Assembly (NCBI GenBank): GCA_023101885.1
Contig: JALPQD010000159.1
Coordinates: 3,503,994 to 3,567,993, forward strand
Direction: 5' to 3'
DNA length: 64,000 nt
Source of the DNA: Typhlomys cinereus
Taxonomy: Eukaryota > Chordata > Mammalia > Rodentia > Platacanthomyidae
The position numbers and the translations under genes are program-made. The notes below the pieces were generated by a model, which was given only the letters and a program-made list of their open reading frames with translations, was not told the DNA's origin and did not search any database. This document shows positions 39,018-51,735 of the stretch, in pieces (the stretch's first letter is position 1; each line of letters opens with the position of its first letter).

Positions 39018-39905
39018 TTTTCTCCCATATTTTATTTTTTTCCTAATCATACAAGCTCAATAGGTACCCCTGTCCTTTCCCTCCCCCTTCTGCTCCCCTG
39101 CCATCCTTCATTGTTCTCTATCCCCTTCCCCCTTCCTTTCATTCCCCTCCCTTCCTCCCTCCCCCTCTCTTGGTACCTCCCCTTTCCTCCCTCCCATACC
39201 CTGGAACAACCTTTTGTGTGAACTCCAATTATCCCACTGAATTCTCCATCCTAGTGAGTGTTCAGGACTCAGTGGCATAGTCTGGAGCCTCTTCTTGGGC
39301 CCCCTTTTAGCATGGGGACTCTATTGTAACAGTTGAATCCCTTGCTTATAAGGATCCTACTGCCTGAAGCCTTCTCCCCTGTTATCCCTCCCACATTAGA
39401 CTTAAGGGGGCTCATTGACATGTCAGCCATTGTGCAAGTCAGGCAAAATACAATCCTGGCTGCTGCAGCCCTAACTAGTGTGGAGTATCTTGTGTATCAT
39501 TGGTCCTTACCATCTTTGGACTCATACAATCTTGCCTCCCTCTCTTCTGCAAGGTTTCCTGAGCTTTAGGATGGGGAGAGATTTGGCTGGTCTGGTTCCA
39601 AGTGACTAATGTAGGGTCATTGGTGTTCTGAATTATGGTTTGTTGTTGTTTTCAGTTTTTCTTTTACCTCACTGCCCTTGGCTGCAATTGGTACTGAAGG
39701 TCATCTCTTAATCAAAAATAAAAGATTAAATGAAGATCTTAATATAAGAGAAGACTCAAAGGTAGGAGTAAGATACAGCAGTGTGTGAGTGTGTGTGGGG
39801 GAAGGGGGATTCCGTGTCCCATTTGCCAGATGGTTACTGTATATCTGCCAGTCCCTATATCCTCCCTGATTGGTGAGACTAAACCTATTCAGTCCCAAGT
39901 TGATT
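39018..39905 (-). mobile_element. 5'-truncated L1, 3' UTR only
   Basis: Begins 'tttttttcctaatcatacaag' (poly(A) complement and conserved L1 3' end), then the polypurine-tract complement (39070-39200), 'aggactcagtggcatag', 'gctgctgcagccctaac', 'tttaggatggggagag' and 'tctgccagtccctatatcctccctg'. It stops before ORF2. Closest in sequence to the 41.2-kb copy. Ends approximate. Confidence 0.88.
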
Positions 39906-41194
39906 AAATTTGTTCTTTGACAGCTAATCCAGATGTCTTATGTATCTCAGTATCTCTTATGAACTTTCCAAATCCCTTTTCCACATCTGGGTTTTTATAT
40001 GTTAATCCACTATCATTCCTGGCTTAACTATCAGCTTCTGATATATAATGGGAAACAAGATATCAATATATTCAGTTGTATATCTACTGTCAAAATGGCC
40101 AGGTTCCAAGGATCGTTTTAAACCTATGGCCACACAGAAAATCCTGAGGTTTGTTAATTGACCAGAGTCCATATTCTTAACCACAACATCTTTCTTCAAA
40201 ATGAATTAGAACTTCAAAATATAATATAAATAGAAAATATAAAAGGTTTCTATGATATATTAAAATAAAGTCGGCCAACTCAAAGACAACAAAGGCACTA
40301 AGAATATAGATAAAGAATCCAAAAAGATGAGTAAGAGAAAAGAAATGTAAGTAAGTATCTACAAAAAAATTGTACTTTTGTCAATAATGAAATGAATCCA
40401 ATTAAGAGGAAAGGGTGTCCTTTATGGTGAAATTGATAAAAATACATTGACATCAGAAAATCCAGCATTAGGATAGTGAACAAAGAATAGTATATTATCT
40501 TATGAGGCTGTTACCATGTTAATAGATACATTTTTAGTATGCAACACTTTTGTCTGGTTCTTATCAAATATATCTTTTATTCAATATTCCTTTAGTGATT
40601 CTTTCAAAATATATGTACTGGAAACTTTTTAGATGTTAGCCAGCACTCAATAAAATGCCAATATGATGCCAATAATGATAAAAACATAATGTATTTTAAT
40701 TTTCTATGCATCAGAAAAAAGTCATAAGTTCATTATACCTAAGATATGATTGGTACTTTATAAGAAGCACTTAGAACTTTTAGTTGTCATTCAATAAAAA
40801 GGCTTATTTGAACTTTGGTGTAGTTCCTAAATGTTTCCAAATTGTACCCAAAATGGGTAAATATGCCCTCACTACATACATAGTTCAAAAATTAGTAGTA
40901 AATGTAGTTACCTCATTCTTCTAAGAACCCCACAGCACCGCATGTAGTAATCATTCGACAAATGATTCCTGTAGGGAATCCAGTATCTAGCAAAGTCTGA
41001 GATTATGAGGTTCATGTAATTAAATCATTCTCAATTTCATCCCTTGAGAATTTCTTTTAAGAAAGAAATATAGCAAAACTAATTTACCATTGACACGATT
41101 AGTGGAGTGATTACTTTTTGCTAGCAACTTGCTTAGTGTTCTTAGTTTTTGTTTTCTTCTTCTAATATATTGCATTTCTCTAGAAAACATTTTT
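39906..41194. other. Unassigned AT-rich DNA
   Basis: No gene or repeat recognised. Confidence 0.5.
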
Positions 41195-44100
41195 CATCAT
41201 TATATTTGTTTTTCTACCACATTTTATACTCTTCCTAATCATACAAGTGTAATAGGTACCCCTGTCCACTCCCTCCCTCTTCCCCTCCCTAGTAGTCTCC
41301 CATCACACTCCCCCCTTCCCCTTTTCCCTTCATTCCTCTCCTTTCCTCCACAATTCTTGGTACCTCTCCCTTCATTCCTCCCATCCCCTGGAGCATCAAA
41401 CCTCCCTCTGAGTCCTCCACCCAGGTGAGGAGTAAGGACTAAGTGGTATAGCCCTGAGCCCCTTCTTGTGCTCCCTGTTAGTATGGAAACTCTATTATGA
41501 CTGTTAATACCTTGCCTCTAAGGATCCTACTTCCTATATCCCATGCTAGACTTTGCAGGGTAGTTGACATGTCAGCCATTGTGCAGGTCAGGCAAAGTCC
41601 AATTCTGGCTGCTGCAGTCCTAACTTGTGTGAAGTATCTTGCATATCATTGGTCCTCCTGATCTTTAGGCTTTTACAGTCTTGCTGTTCCCTCTTCCACA
41701 AGGTTCCCCGAGCTTTCGGATGGGGAGAGATTTGGCTAGCCTGGTTCAGGGTGATTAATGTAGGGTTTTGGTGTTCTGAATTATAGTTTATTGTTTTCAG
41801 TTTTTCTTTCCCTGTACTGCCTTTGGCTGCATTATGTTTGGCATAAAAGGGAACCTCCTAACCAAAGATAAATGACTGTTTAAATGAAGATCTTAATATA
41901 AGAGCAAATTCAAAGATAGATGGAAGAATAGGAGTAGGACACAGCAGTATGTGTGTGTGTGGGGGGGGTATGTCTCCCATTTGCGGGATGGTTTCCATCT
42001 ATCTATCAGTCCCTATATCCTCCCTGATAGGTGAAATCAAACCTGTTCAGTAGCAAGTGACTAGGAAGGGAAGTAAAACTTGGCTACAACAGATGTCTCA
42101 CTAATTAATACTTGACCTTGGTCTATTTTCTCTACTGAAGTGTGATCCTTAATCACTTTTATTTTGAGGTCCTCCTTCCCCTTCCTTCTTGTTTATAATC
42201 TTTGTGATTACAGTAGGTATTATAGAGATTTATCTTTGAATATGTCATTAAGTGGTTTTGGAACTTGAACCACTTATTGGGGAGTACATACAGTGTCTTA
42301 ACTTTCTGTGTCTGGGATACTTCATTCAGGATTTTTTTTTTTGTAATTCCATCCGTTTCTTGGAATATTTCATTAATTCATCTGTTTTGATGGCTGAGTA
42401 TTCCACTATATAAATGTATCATATTTTCATTATCCATTTGTCAACTGTAGGGTATTTGCATTGATTCCATGACTTTGCTATTGTAAGTGCTGCAAAGATC
42501 ATGGGTGTGCTCTTGTGGTGAATTGCTACATCATGGGAGATTATTTCCAGTAGTGGTATATAGGGACATAATAGCATTTCAATCTTTAACTTTTTTAGAA
42601 ATTGCCATGCTTATCTCCAGAGTGGTAGTATAAGCCTGGATTCCCATCAACAATGTATGAGAGAGTTCCCTTCTCTCCACATCCTCTCCAGCATTTGGTA
42701 TTGTTTGTATTGTGGATTTTTCCCATCCTGATAGGGGTGAGATGATATCTAAGGGTAGTTTTGATTTGCATTTCCCTGATGGCTAGGGATGTGGACCCTT
42801 TTTTAAGATTTTTTTAGACATTTTGATTTTGTCCCTGGAAAAGTTTCTTTTGAGTTTCCAGAGCCATTTTTTAATTGGACAATTTAATTTGGTAGTTTAT
42901 GGGATAATTTAAGGTGTAATGGTGTTCGTTGTTTAAATGTCTTATAGAATTCTGTGCTGAATCAGAAATTTCTTCATCAATTTCTCATTTGTTTTAGGAA
43001 TATTCAAATTATTCAAACTTTTCTGATTCAATTTAGGTAACTTGTGCTTACTCAGAAATTCATCCATTTCTTTTGGGTTGTCAAATTTCACAGAGTATAC
43101 GTTTTTGAAATATGACCCTATAATTCTCTGAATTTCTTGGGTATAAATTGAGATAAGTTCTAATTTTGTTAATTTGGGTTTTCTCTTCCTTGATTTTGGT
43201 TAATTTAGCTAGGGGTGTATCAATCTTAGTAACTTTTTTCAAAGAACCAGCTTTTTGTCTGGGTGATTCTGTATCGTTTTCTATATCACAACTTCCAATA
43301 TTTCTTCCCTGATTTTGTGAATATGCTCTTTTCTACTGCTTTTGAAATTGAATTGTTGTTTTGTCTCTAAAGCTTGAAGCTGCATTGCTAAGTTATTTAC
43401 TTGTGACATTTCCATTTTTTGATATATGCATTGAGAGCTTTAAACTTACCTTTTAGCACAGCTTTCATTGTGTCCCAGATATTTTGATGTGTTGTATTTT
43501 CATTTTCCTTCGCTTCTAGGAAATTTGGAATTTCCTGTTTGATTTTTTCTGAACCCATTTTTCATTCAGCATCATAGTGTTTAGTTTTCAAGAGTTAGTG
43601 CATTTTCTGCTATTTGTTGTGTTGTAGATGTCAGGCTTTAGACCATGGTAGTCTGACGGGGTACAGGCTATAATTTCAACTTTCCTGTATATGTGGAAAT
43701 GCGTTTTGTGGCCTAACATGTGATCTATTTGAATCTATTTGTGCTGTTAAGAAGAATATGTGTTCCTTGGTGCTTGGATGGAAGGTTTGATACAGATGTA
43801 TTAGGTCCATTTCAGTAAGGGTTTGCTTTAATTCCAATGTGTCTCTGTTGAGTTTTTGGCCGTAGATCTATGTCATGTTAAGAGTGCAGTTTTTGGCCTG
43901 TTGATCTGTGTCATGTTAAGAGTGCGATATTGAAATCCCCAAGTATTATTGTTTTGTGATTGATTTCTTGTTTTAAACATTAGAGTGTTTACTTAATCAA
44001 TGTGGAGCTGTCCATAGTAGGTGTGTGTATGTTCAGTATTGTAAAGTTTTTCTGGTGAATTTTTCCTGTGACTAAAACGTAGTCTGCATCTCTTATGATT

Positions 44101-44704
44101 TTCTTTGGTTTGAAATCCCCTTTGTCAGATAGCATAAAATTGTGATCCTGCTTGTTTCCTGGTTCTACTAGCTTGAAGAATTTTTGGCCGGCCTTTACTT
44201 TTAGAATGTGCCTATCTTCAGTGGTGAAATATGTTTCATGAATGTTCTAGATGGAAGTGTTTGGATTTCTGATTCATGTTTTTAAACTGTGTCTTTTGTT
44301 GGGTGAGATAAATCTGTTGACATTTAGGGTTATAAAGGAGATATTGCTTTTGATTCCTGACATTATTTACATTTAGTAGCTTTTGTAAGTGTATTATTTA
44401 TGGTGGGATTTAACTTCCATGTTGTCCTCCTGGATATGCTTGCTCTTCTATTCAAGCTTGAATATCTGTTCTAGCATTTTTTGAATGCCTGGTTTTGTGG
44501 TCATGTAAGCCTTCAAGTTGTCTTTGTGCTGATAATTTTTCTTTCTCCTTAGATCATGACCTATATAGTTTTGCAGGGTATATCAGCCTGAGTTAACATT
44601 TTTGCTCATTCAATACTTGAAGTACATCTGTCCAAGCTCTTCTTGCTTTTACTGTTTCCATTGAGAAGTCATTTGTTATTTTAATAGGTTTACCTTTAAA
44701 AATG

Positions 44705-44955
44705 GGGCTGGAGAGGTGGCTCAGGGGTTAAGCCTCTGCCTTGCAGGCAGAAGGTCCTGAGTTTGGATCCTAGACCCCATGTATAGACGCCTGGTGGAAG
44801 CAGGGGCGGCCTGCGTTTCTGGTCCTGGTAGGGTGCAGCCTGGAATCCCTGGGCAGAGTAAACAAGGAGGACCGGTGGAGGAGGTCCATGGTGGTTCTAC
44901 ATACACATACACACACGCACACATGCACAATTGAATAAATAAATAATATTTAAAA

Positions 44956-44990
<35 letters not shown>
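44705..44990 (+). repeat. Young B2-superfamily SINE inside L1
   Basis: Head GGGCTGGAGAGGTGGCTCAGGGG, B-box region 'gagtttggatcc', body 'ttctggtcctggtaggg', tail 'aattgaataaataaataat' followed by an (AAAT)n run. It interrupts the ORF1 region of the 41-46 kb L1; the host L1 reading 'cctttaaaaatg...tgactttttt' resumes after it. The target duplication is short and blurred by A-rich sequence. Confidence 0.94.
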
Positions 44991-44991
<1 letters not shown>

Positions 44992-46223
44992 GACTTTTTT
45001 TTTTCTCTTGAAGCTCTCAGCACATTCTCTTTGCCTGGTATGTTTAGTGTTTTGACTATTATTTGCCATGGAGAGTTTCTATTTTGGTCATATATGTTTG
45101 GGGTGTGTAATGACTTTTGTGTTTGGATGAGCCTCTCTTTCTTTAGATGTGAAAAGTTTTCCTTTATGACAATTTGAAAAATTTTCTCAGGTGTGGGATA
45201 CTGGGATTCTTCCTCTTATATTCCGTGAATGAACATGTTGGCCTTCTTCAAAGTGTCCCATAACGCTTGAATATTCCTCTCAAGTATCTTTTTTGTCTTT
45301 AACAGCCTCTTCAGTTGAACTGTTTCGTTCTTACACTTTGTCCTCAAGATCTGATATTCTATTTTCTGCTTATTAGTTCCACTGATAAGAATCTCTGTTG
45401 AGTTCTGGGTTGAGAGATTGCTTGTCTTTTGAATTTAAATTCTGCTTGAGCTTGTTTTAACTGCTCTAAACTTATTTTTATTTCTGCAACTGCTTTTCTC
45501 ATCTCTTTCAAATGCCTACTGTTTTCTTGTTCAAACTGTTTGATGTGATTATTTAATTTATTCCAGATTTTCTCTTTCATTATTTTGATCATAGTAAAGA
45601 TCAGGCTTTGAAGAAAACGAATAGCCATCATTCTTGGCTATTTTCCGTAAGTTTGTTCTAGTTGGATTCTATAATTATGGGGCTAATTCTTTTGGTAGAA
45701 GATTTGTTGCCTGGTTTTTGTTTCTCATAGAATTGTGCTGTGACCTTGGCATTTTTGTTTTATGTCTTATGTCCTTCTTTTTGTTTTTGTGTGTTTTTGC
45801 CTGAACTGAATTAGATAGTGTTACTACACTTGAGCAGTTATTGCTAGTGTTTGCTTTGGAATTAGGTATGCCTATCTGGTGTTGGTGTTATTTCTTAGAT
45901 GAGGCTATTGGACTGTTGACATATCAATCAAGTTGGGTTGAGTAGACAGGGATTGAAGATTAGTATGACAATGCATTTTTTTAGTTTACTTCCTTGGTGA
46001 TATATTAGGGTGAATGATATAGTTCCTGATGTTGTATGGGTTTTGGGGTGGCTATATGGAAATGTTAAACTACAGTTTACTTATCTTAGAGCTGGATGTG
46101 AGGATTTTCTCCCATATGATTGGATTATTTTAGAAGATGAATGGTGTTGGTCCCCTAGTCTGGTGCTTGGGTTTTGTCTTGATTCTCTTGAATTCTGAAG
46201 AACAGGGAATTTGTGGTCTTGGG

Positions 46224-46590
46224 CAGAAAGGCAGAGTGGCTGGTGGGGTTCCCAGATGACTTAGGGCTTGGGGAAGGGCTTAGTTGCCTTCCACAGGATC
46301 AGAAAGGTAGGCTGGTTAGTGGGGTGCACAGATGACCTGGGGTGTGGTCTAGGCACCTTACCTGCAGAGCTGAGAGTCCACTGGGGTCCAGTGTCTAGGA
46401 CAGAAATGGAGAGTGGCTAGTGAGGCCCCACATAGAACTTGAGAATTGGGGTGTGGCCTGGAGCAGAAAGACAGGAGCAGAAAGGCAGTCTGGCTACTAA
46501 TAGGGTACAGAGATGACCTGGGGCCTGTGGCATGGTTTAGGGGTCTTATCTGAGGAGCAGGGAGTCTGCCTGGGTCTGGAGTCTGGGGTG
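46224..46590 (-). repeat. Tandem monomers of L1 5' UTR
   Basis: Two units of roughly 180 bp, starting at 46224 ('cagaaaggcagagtggc') and 46401 ('cagaaatggagagtggc'). A third start ('ggtggaaagcatc') is cut off at 46587. Within each unit a 'cagaaaggnag...gacctgggg' sub-repeat recurs (46299 and about 46475). Tandem promoter monomers are known at the 5' end of mouse L1 families; these lie at the equivalent place. Confidence 0.75.
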
Positions 46591-46849
46591 GAAAGCATCA
46601 TCTATATTTTTATATCATCTAGCATTTTTTATTGAGTAAGACAAGCAAGCATGCATTATTTGGATAATATGAAGTTTTCTTTATAATTTACCTTTATTTT
46701 ACTAAGTAGAAAATATTTTTTAAAAATCATAAGTGTATATAAAAGCTTAAAGATATAACATTAGTGTGTCTTTAAGCAGTGTAAATAATTTTACTGGAAG
46801 ATACTTTGGAATCATATGCTCTTTAGAGTTTTAAAGAAAATTTTTCATC

Positions 46850-46944
46850 CAGTTTGAGTTCTTAAACTCATGATCCACCTGTTCCAACCTGCTAATAGGC
46901 CTTCCGAGTGCTGGGATTGTATGCATGAACCATCATGGTCTGCT
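46850..46944 (-). repeat. B1 (7SL-derived) SINE fragment
   Basis: The plus strand shows the complement of B1: 'gttcttaaactcatgatccacctg' and 'ccttccgagtgctgggattg', then 'gcatgaaccatcatgg'. This is the diagnostic 'cccgagtgctgggatta' core of rodent B1 / primate Alu. Confidence 0.85.
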
Positions 46945-49196
46945 TTATCTTTCCATTTAGAGATATTGAATCAATAAAAGTTAAACTAACTAAAAATTTG
47001 TGAAATTTAATTGTAACTCAGAGTGTCCAAACTGTAATTAAAAATGAATCCCTTTTATGTGATTCACTGAAAATATAAGGTATAGAATTCTGTAGTATCT
47101 ATCTCCTTACATAATTGTTAGAGTACTATTGTCATTAAGAGAGTAGGGGGCAAATCAGCTCTAGAAAGTGACTATAGTGCATTTACAGTTATATGTATCT
47201 ATTGATTTACTAAGTGACTTCTTTCTCAGTTAAATACACATTAAAAATCTTCTTAATATGAAAAAATAGAAGAAAAATCTTCTTAAATGTTAAATTGCTT
47301 TCATTTAGACATTAAATCTAAATAAAGAATTAAAACTTCATTTTTTAAAGATAAAAAACATTTTATTAGTCTTTGGCAACATCAACTATAGTACGTCTTT
47401 ACTAACAAAATTTGTTCTTTGATAAATTAATACACATATGTGGTCCATTCTGATTAATTATTTTTTCAGGGCCCCTCTCATCTTTCTCCATCCCTAGACA
47501 AACCTCCTTCTTTCCTAAATATGTCTTTCTCATATTTATGATTATTTTGTCATAGTTTTGGAGACAATAGCTTTTTTGATCATGGAAGACTCTTCAACCA
47601 TAATTATTTTTCTTCTTCCATGTATAAGACACAAATGAATTTTATGGTTTAAATTATATATTAAAATGAATGCACGTTTGCTATCCTTGAATCTTAATGA
47701 AATTATAAAAACAATTAAACTCACATGCATTTGTCTCTTTTCTTCCACTACCAGTTTTAAAAGAACTGGAAAGGTATAAATGAAGCCATTTTTTTCTCTC
47801 TAAGTCTGCACAATATTTTCTCCAATATTTTGAAGTAGAAGCATTGATATATTATGACAAATAGTCATCACAACTTCTCTAGCTCCATCTTGCATTTCAA
47901 GTTGAATACCTCAGTCAAAGGATAGTTGTATCCTTTTAAATGGTTATTTAACTCACACTCATAGAATTCTTTGATGACCTAGTAATTCATTTCCAGTGCA
48001 GAGATAGAGTTTCCATGATTCTCTGGTTGTTGTGCAGCAGATAAGTGAATCCCAAGGACCTGTCTAATAATTTTTCAAAGATCAGCTTGACAAAGGTCTC
48101 AAATTTTCAATGCTATCTATCAAAACCAATTTATCCTATAATTTCTGTAATTTTTAGTAATGAAACATAGAACCCTGGGTTTGTCCTTATCATAGATAAA
48201 CAATTTTTCAAACATATCAATAATATTTGATTTCATTATTATAGAAAAGTATTTAATAATGTCATCATTTAGCAAATATGGCACACATTGTATTAAGTAT
48301 GAGAATGAGAGGAAAAAGGCAACCTTAGGTTTCTGAATGTAGACTTCAAGATAGTTTCATAAGGTGCAAATTTCCTTGCTTTTTTTTTTCTTTTTTCTTT
48401 TTGAGTAATTGTTACCTTGTTGGTGTGTTCCTGTTTTTAGGAAGATCAAGTTAGATAATTAATATATGAAATTGCTTTCCAAATTGCAATGTATTAACAC
48501 TGAGAATATTACTGTTATCACTTGAAGGCTCATGATTCATTTATGGAACCTTGCTAAAAAATAAATCATCATATTGACAAGATCCAGTAAACATTTCTTG
48601 CATTTGTTGTCTGATAAAAAAACTCATGCTGACATTATTCTAGAAGTCAGTGTGTTATTCTAGGTAGTGATGTGACATTAATAATAACATTCTTTTTGTC
48701 TTAACTTTAATCTTGATTATTGAACTTCCCTGTGTTCATTGAATATCTGAAATCATAGTAGTATTTTATAATTTACCTATAACTCTTTTGCTTGATGTAC
48801 AATCAGAATATATTAGTTACTCTAGCAAGTATGGTATTTCTAGGTAAAATTTTGTACATACTTTACTTAGGTTTAGAGAGTAGGCTACAGAGAGCTTATG
48901 CTTGCTAGGCTCCCAAATGTCAGACCAAATTATGTGTGATTGATAATCACTCAGTCATAACAAACATAGGTGTCTTAGTTCTGTTTTACCCTCTGTTTTG
49001 CTTCAGAAATTCTGACAAAACTAGCAATCAATTTTCTCATTCTCACTTTACTAGATAATTATGTATTACCTGTGGGTCGGTACTATTGAATCAATTATAA
49101 TTTACCATTCTACATCAACCAAAATCTTAGACAAAACTTTTTCTTCACTCTAAAAAGCTTACAAGTTTTTGATATTAGAATGATGTCTAGCATGCT
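46945..49196. other. Unassigned AT-rich DNA
   Basis: No gene or confident repeat recognised. The 68-residue frame at 47542-47748 (minus) has no known domain. Confidence 0.5.
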
Positions 49197-51735
49197 TTTT
49201 TTTTTTTTTGGGTTACTTTTATTTTTCTTATTTTTTATTTTTTTAATACATTTTTTATTATTTCCGCTCATACAAACTTAATAGGTAGACCAGTTGCCTC
49301 CCTCCCTCCTCCTGACCAGGGGGTGAAATACAGTGCCCATCAGGATGGAATGAACCCGAACCTCCTGCTCCTCCTCCCTCCCTCCCCATCCCCCAGTACC
49401 TCAGACCCCAATTCCCAGAGAGTCCTTTATTGTGTATGCCTAACTCTCCTCAGGGTCCTCCTCTCCGATGACGTACAGGGACCCAGTGGCATTTCCCTGA
49501 ACCCTTTCTCGTGTTCCCCTTAAGCATAGGAACACTACTGTGGCTGTCAATCACTTGCCTCCAAGGATCTTGGTGCCTTTAACTGATTCTACACTTTGTG
49601 AGGTCAGTAGTGTGTTGGACATTGCGCAGGGGATGCAAAGTCCTATTATGATTGCTTTGGCCCTAACTAGTGTGGAGAATCTTGCAAATCATTGCTCCTC
49701 TAATCCTTTTGTTCTTACAATCTTACTGCCCCCTCTTCCGCAAATGTCCCTGAGCTTCAGGATGGGGGGAGATTAGGCTGGCCTAGTTCTATGTGGTTGA
49801 TATAGAGTCTCTGAAGTTCTGGATTATGGTTTGTTGATTTTCTTTTGCAGTTTTTGCTGCTCCTGCAATGCCCTTCACTCCATCCTGATGGGCACTGTAT
49901 GTCACCCCCTGGTCAGAGACAAAAAGCTGTTAAACTGGAGTCTCGTTATAAGAGCACATTCAAGGGTAGATGTAATAAAAGTAGGAAACCTCAGTAGGGA
50001 GGGGTCAGTCACCCATTTGCAAAATGATTACTTTTTATCTGCCAGACTATATGCCCTCCCCTTCTGGTGAGATCATACCCCCTCAGTTGTACATGATCAG
50101 GAACGAACATCTGTGAACTTAACCAGGTGTCACATTACTTACTTGCATTCCTTGATGGAGGCCTATTTTCTCTGCTGTAACATTGTCCCCTCCCTCCTTG
50201 TGTCTGGTGTGGCCCTCCAACCCCTTCCCTCCTGTTCATAATCCTTGCAATTACTGTATTACATAGGTTTACCTTTGAGTGTCTCAATGTGGGCTGGGTG
50301 AGTTTGGTACTAGGAGCCACCTATTAGGGAGTACATATGGCGCTTAATTTTCTGGGGTTGGGATACTTCACTTAAGCAGGGTGGCAGGATACAAACTAAA
50401 TGTGCAAAAATCAGAGGCCTTCCTATATGTCCAGAATGAAAGAAGTGAAAAAACCTTGAGAGAAACAATCCCATTTACTATAGCCCCTAAAAAAAAGAAA
50501 TACCTTGGTATAAACCTAACCAAGGAGGTAAAAGACCTTTACAATGAAAACTTTAAAACCCTAAAGAAATTGCAGAAGAAATCAGAAGGTGGAAAGACCT
50601 CCCATATTCCTGGATTGGCAGAATCAACATTGTAAAAATGACCATCCTACCAAAGGCAATATACAAATTCAATGCTATACCAATTAAAATCCCAAAGCAA
50701 TTCTTTAAAGAAGTTGACCAAATAATCTCAAAATTCATATGGAGGCACAAAAGACCCAGAATAGCAAAGACAATTCTGAGTAACAAAAACACTGCTGGAG
50801 GTATTACCATACCAAACCTTAGTCTATACTACAAATCCATAGTTATAAAAACAGCCTGGTACTGGCTCCAAAATAGACACACAGATCAATGGATAAGGGT
50901 TGAAGACCCAGATATAAGCCCACAAAATTACAACCATTTGGTCTTTGACAAAGGGGCCCAAAGAATCCAATGGAAAAACAACAGCATCTTCAACAAATGG
51001 TGCTGGCAAAAATGGATCTCCACATGCAGAAGATTAAAGCTGGACCTGTACTTGTCACCATGTACAAGACTTAATTCCAAATGGATCAAGGACCTTGATA
51101 TCAGGCCAGAGACTATAAAAACCATAGTTGAAAGGATAGGGATCTCCCTCGAGCTGATTGGGCTAGGCCAACATTTCCTAAATAGACACCCAAAGGCACA
51201 GTCACTGCAACCAACTCTCAACAGTTGGGACCTTTGAAATTAAAGAGCTTCTGTTCAGATAAAGAGATTGTACCACAGAATGGGAGAAAATCTTCACTAA
51301 CCACATATCTGATAGAGCTCTACTGTCCAGAGTGCACAAAGAACTTAGAAAACTAAACTTCAAGGAAAACAATGGCCCAATTAAAAAATGGGCCCTGGAA
51401 CTTAAAAGAAATTTTACCAGGGATGAAATTAAAATGTCTAACACATATCTCCACTTCCGTGGCCATCAGGGAAATGCAAATCAAAACTTCCCTGAGATAT
51501 CATCTCACCCCGGTCAGGATGGTAAAAATCCACAATACAAACAACAACAAATGCTAGAGAGGATGTGGAGAGAGGGGAACTCTGCTACATTGCTGGTGGG
51601 AATGCAGGCTCATACAGCCACTCTGGCGAGCCGTCTGGAGATTCTTAAAGAAATTAAAGATTGAAATGCCATATGACCCTGCTATCCCACTTTTGGCAAT
51701 AACCGCCCATGCAGCAGAGGTTCATCTCGATAGCA
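49197..51735 (-). mobile_element. L1 with 5' inversion (twin-priming product)
   Basis: Two parts meet at about 50373. The left part (49197-50372) is antisense L1: poly(T), pyrimidine tract and 3' UTR, up to the equivalent of 30385 in the first L1. The right part (50373-51735) is sense L1 ORF2, equivalent to 31934 down to 30576 of the first L1. About 190 bp of L1 is lost at the join. This is the classic structure of an L1 insertion in which the 5' part was copied from a second primer in inverted orientation. Confidence 0.92.
50381..51237 (+). pseudogene. L1 ORF2 C-terminal part in the inverted segment
   Basis: Two frames, 50381-50635 and 50638-51237, encode the post-catalytic region of L1 ORF2 protein. 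The motifs are K-Y-L-G-I-N-L, K-D-L-Y-N-E-N-F (thumb region) and then K-F-I-W, followed by [13 protein letters not shown] and I-K-T-A-W-Y-W. The protein continues in broken form past 51237 with C-terminal pieces at 51332-51664. A frameshift near 50635 separates the two frames. The 199-residue open stretch suggests a fairly recent insertion. It is not a host gene. Confidence 0.9.

Larger units (their letters stand above)
41208..46595 (-). mobile_element. Long L1, antisense, with internal ORF2 deletion and 5' UTR monomers
   Basis: Same order as the 29-36 kb copy: 3' end near 41210, polypurine-tract complement (41260-41400), 3' UTR, remnants of ORF2, ORF1 (seen at 45359-45631 as the coiled-coil part), then a long 5' UTR with repeated units (46224-46590). 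About 1.7 kb of ORF2 is missing at about 42880, where the sequence jumps from the C-terminal part into the reverse transcriptase. A possible target duplication is 'catcattatattt' (41195) and 'catcatctatattt' (46596), differing by one base. Frames are broken throughout. Confidence 0.9.

Noticed and set aside
50638..51237. 199-residue open frame as a host gene
   Set aside because: The motifs are those of L1 ORF2 after the catalytic domain, and the frame lies in the inverted part of an L1 insertion.
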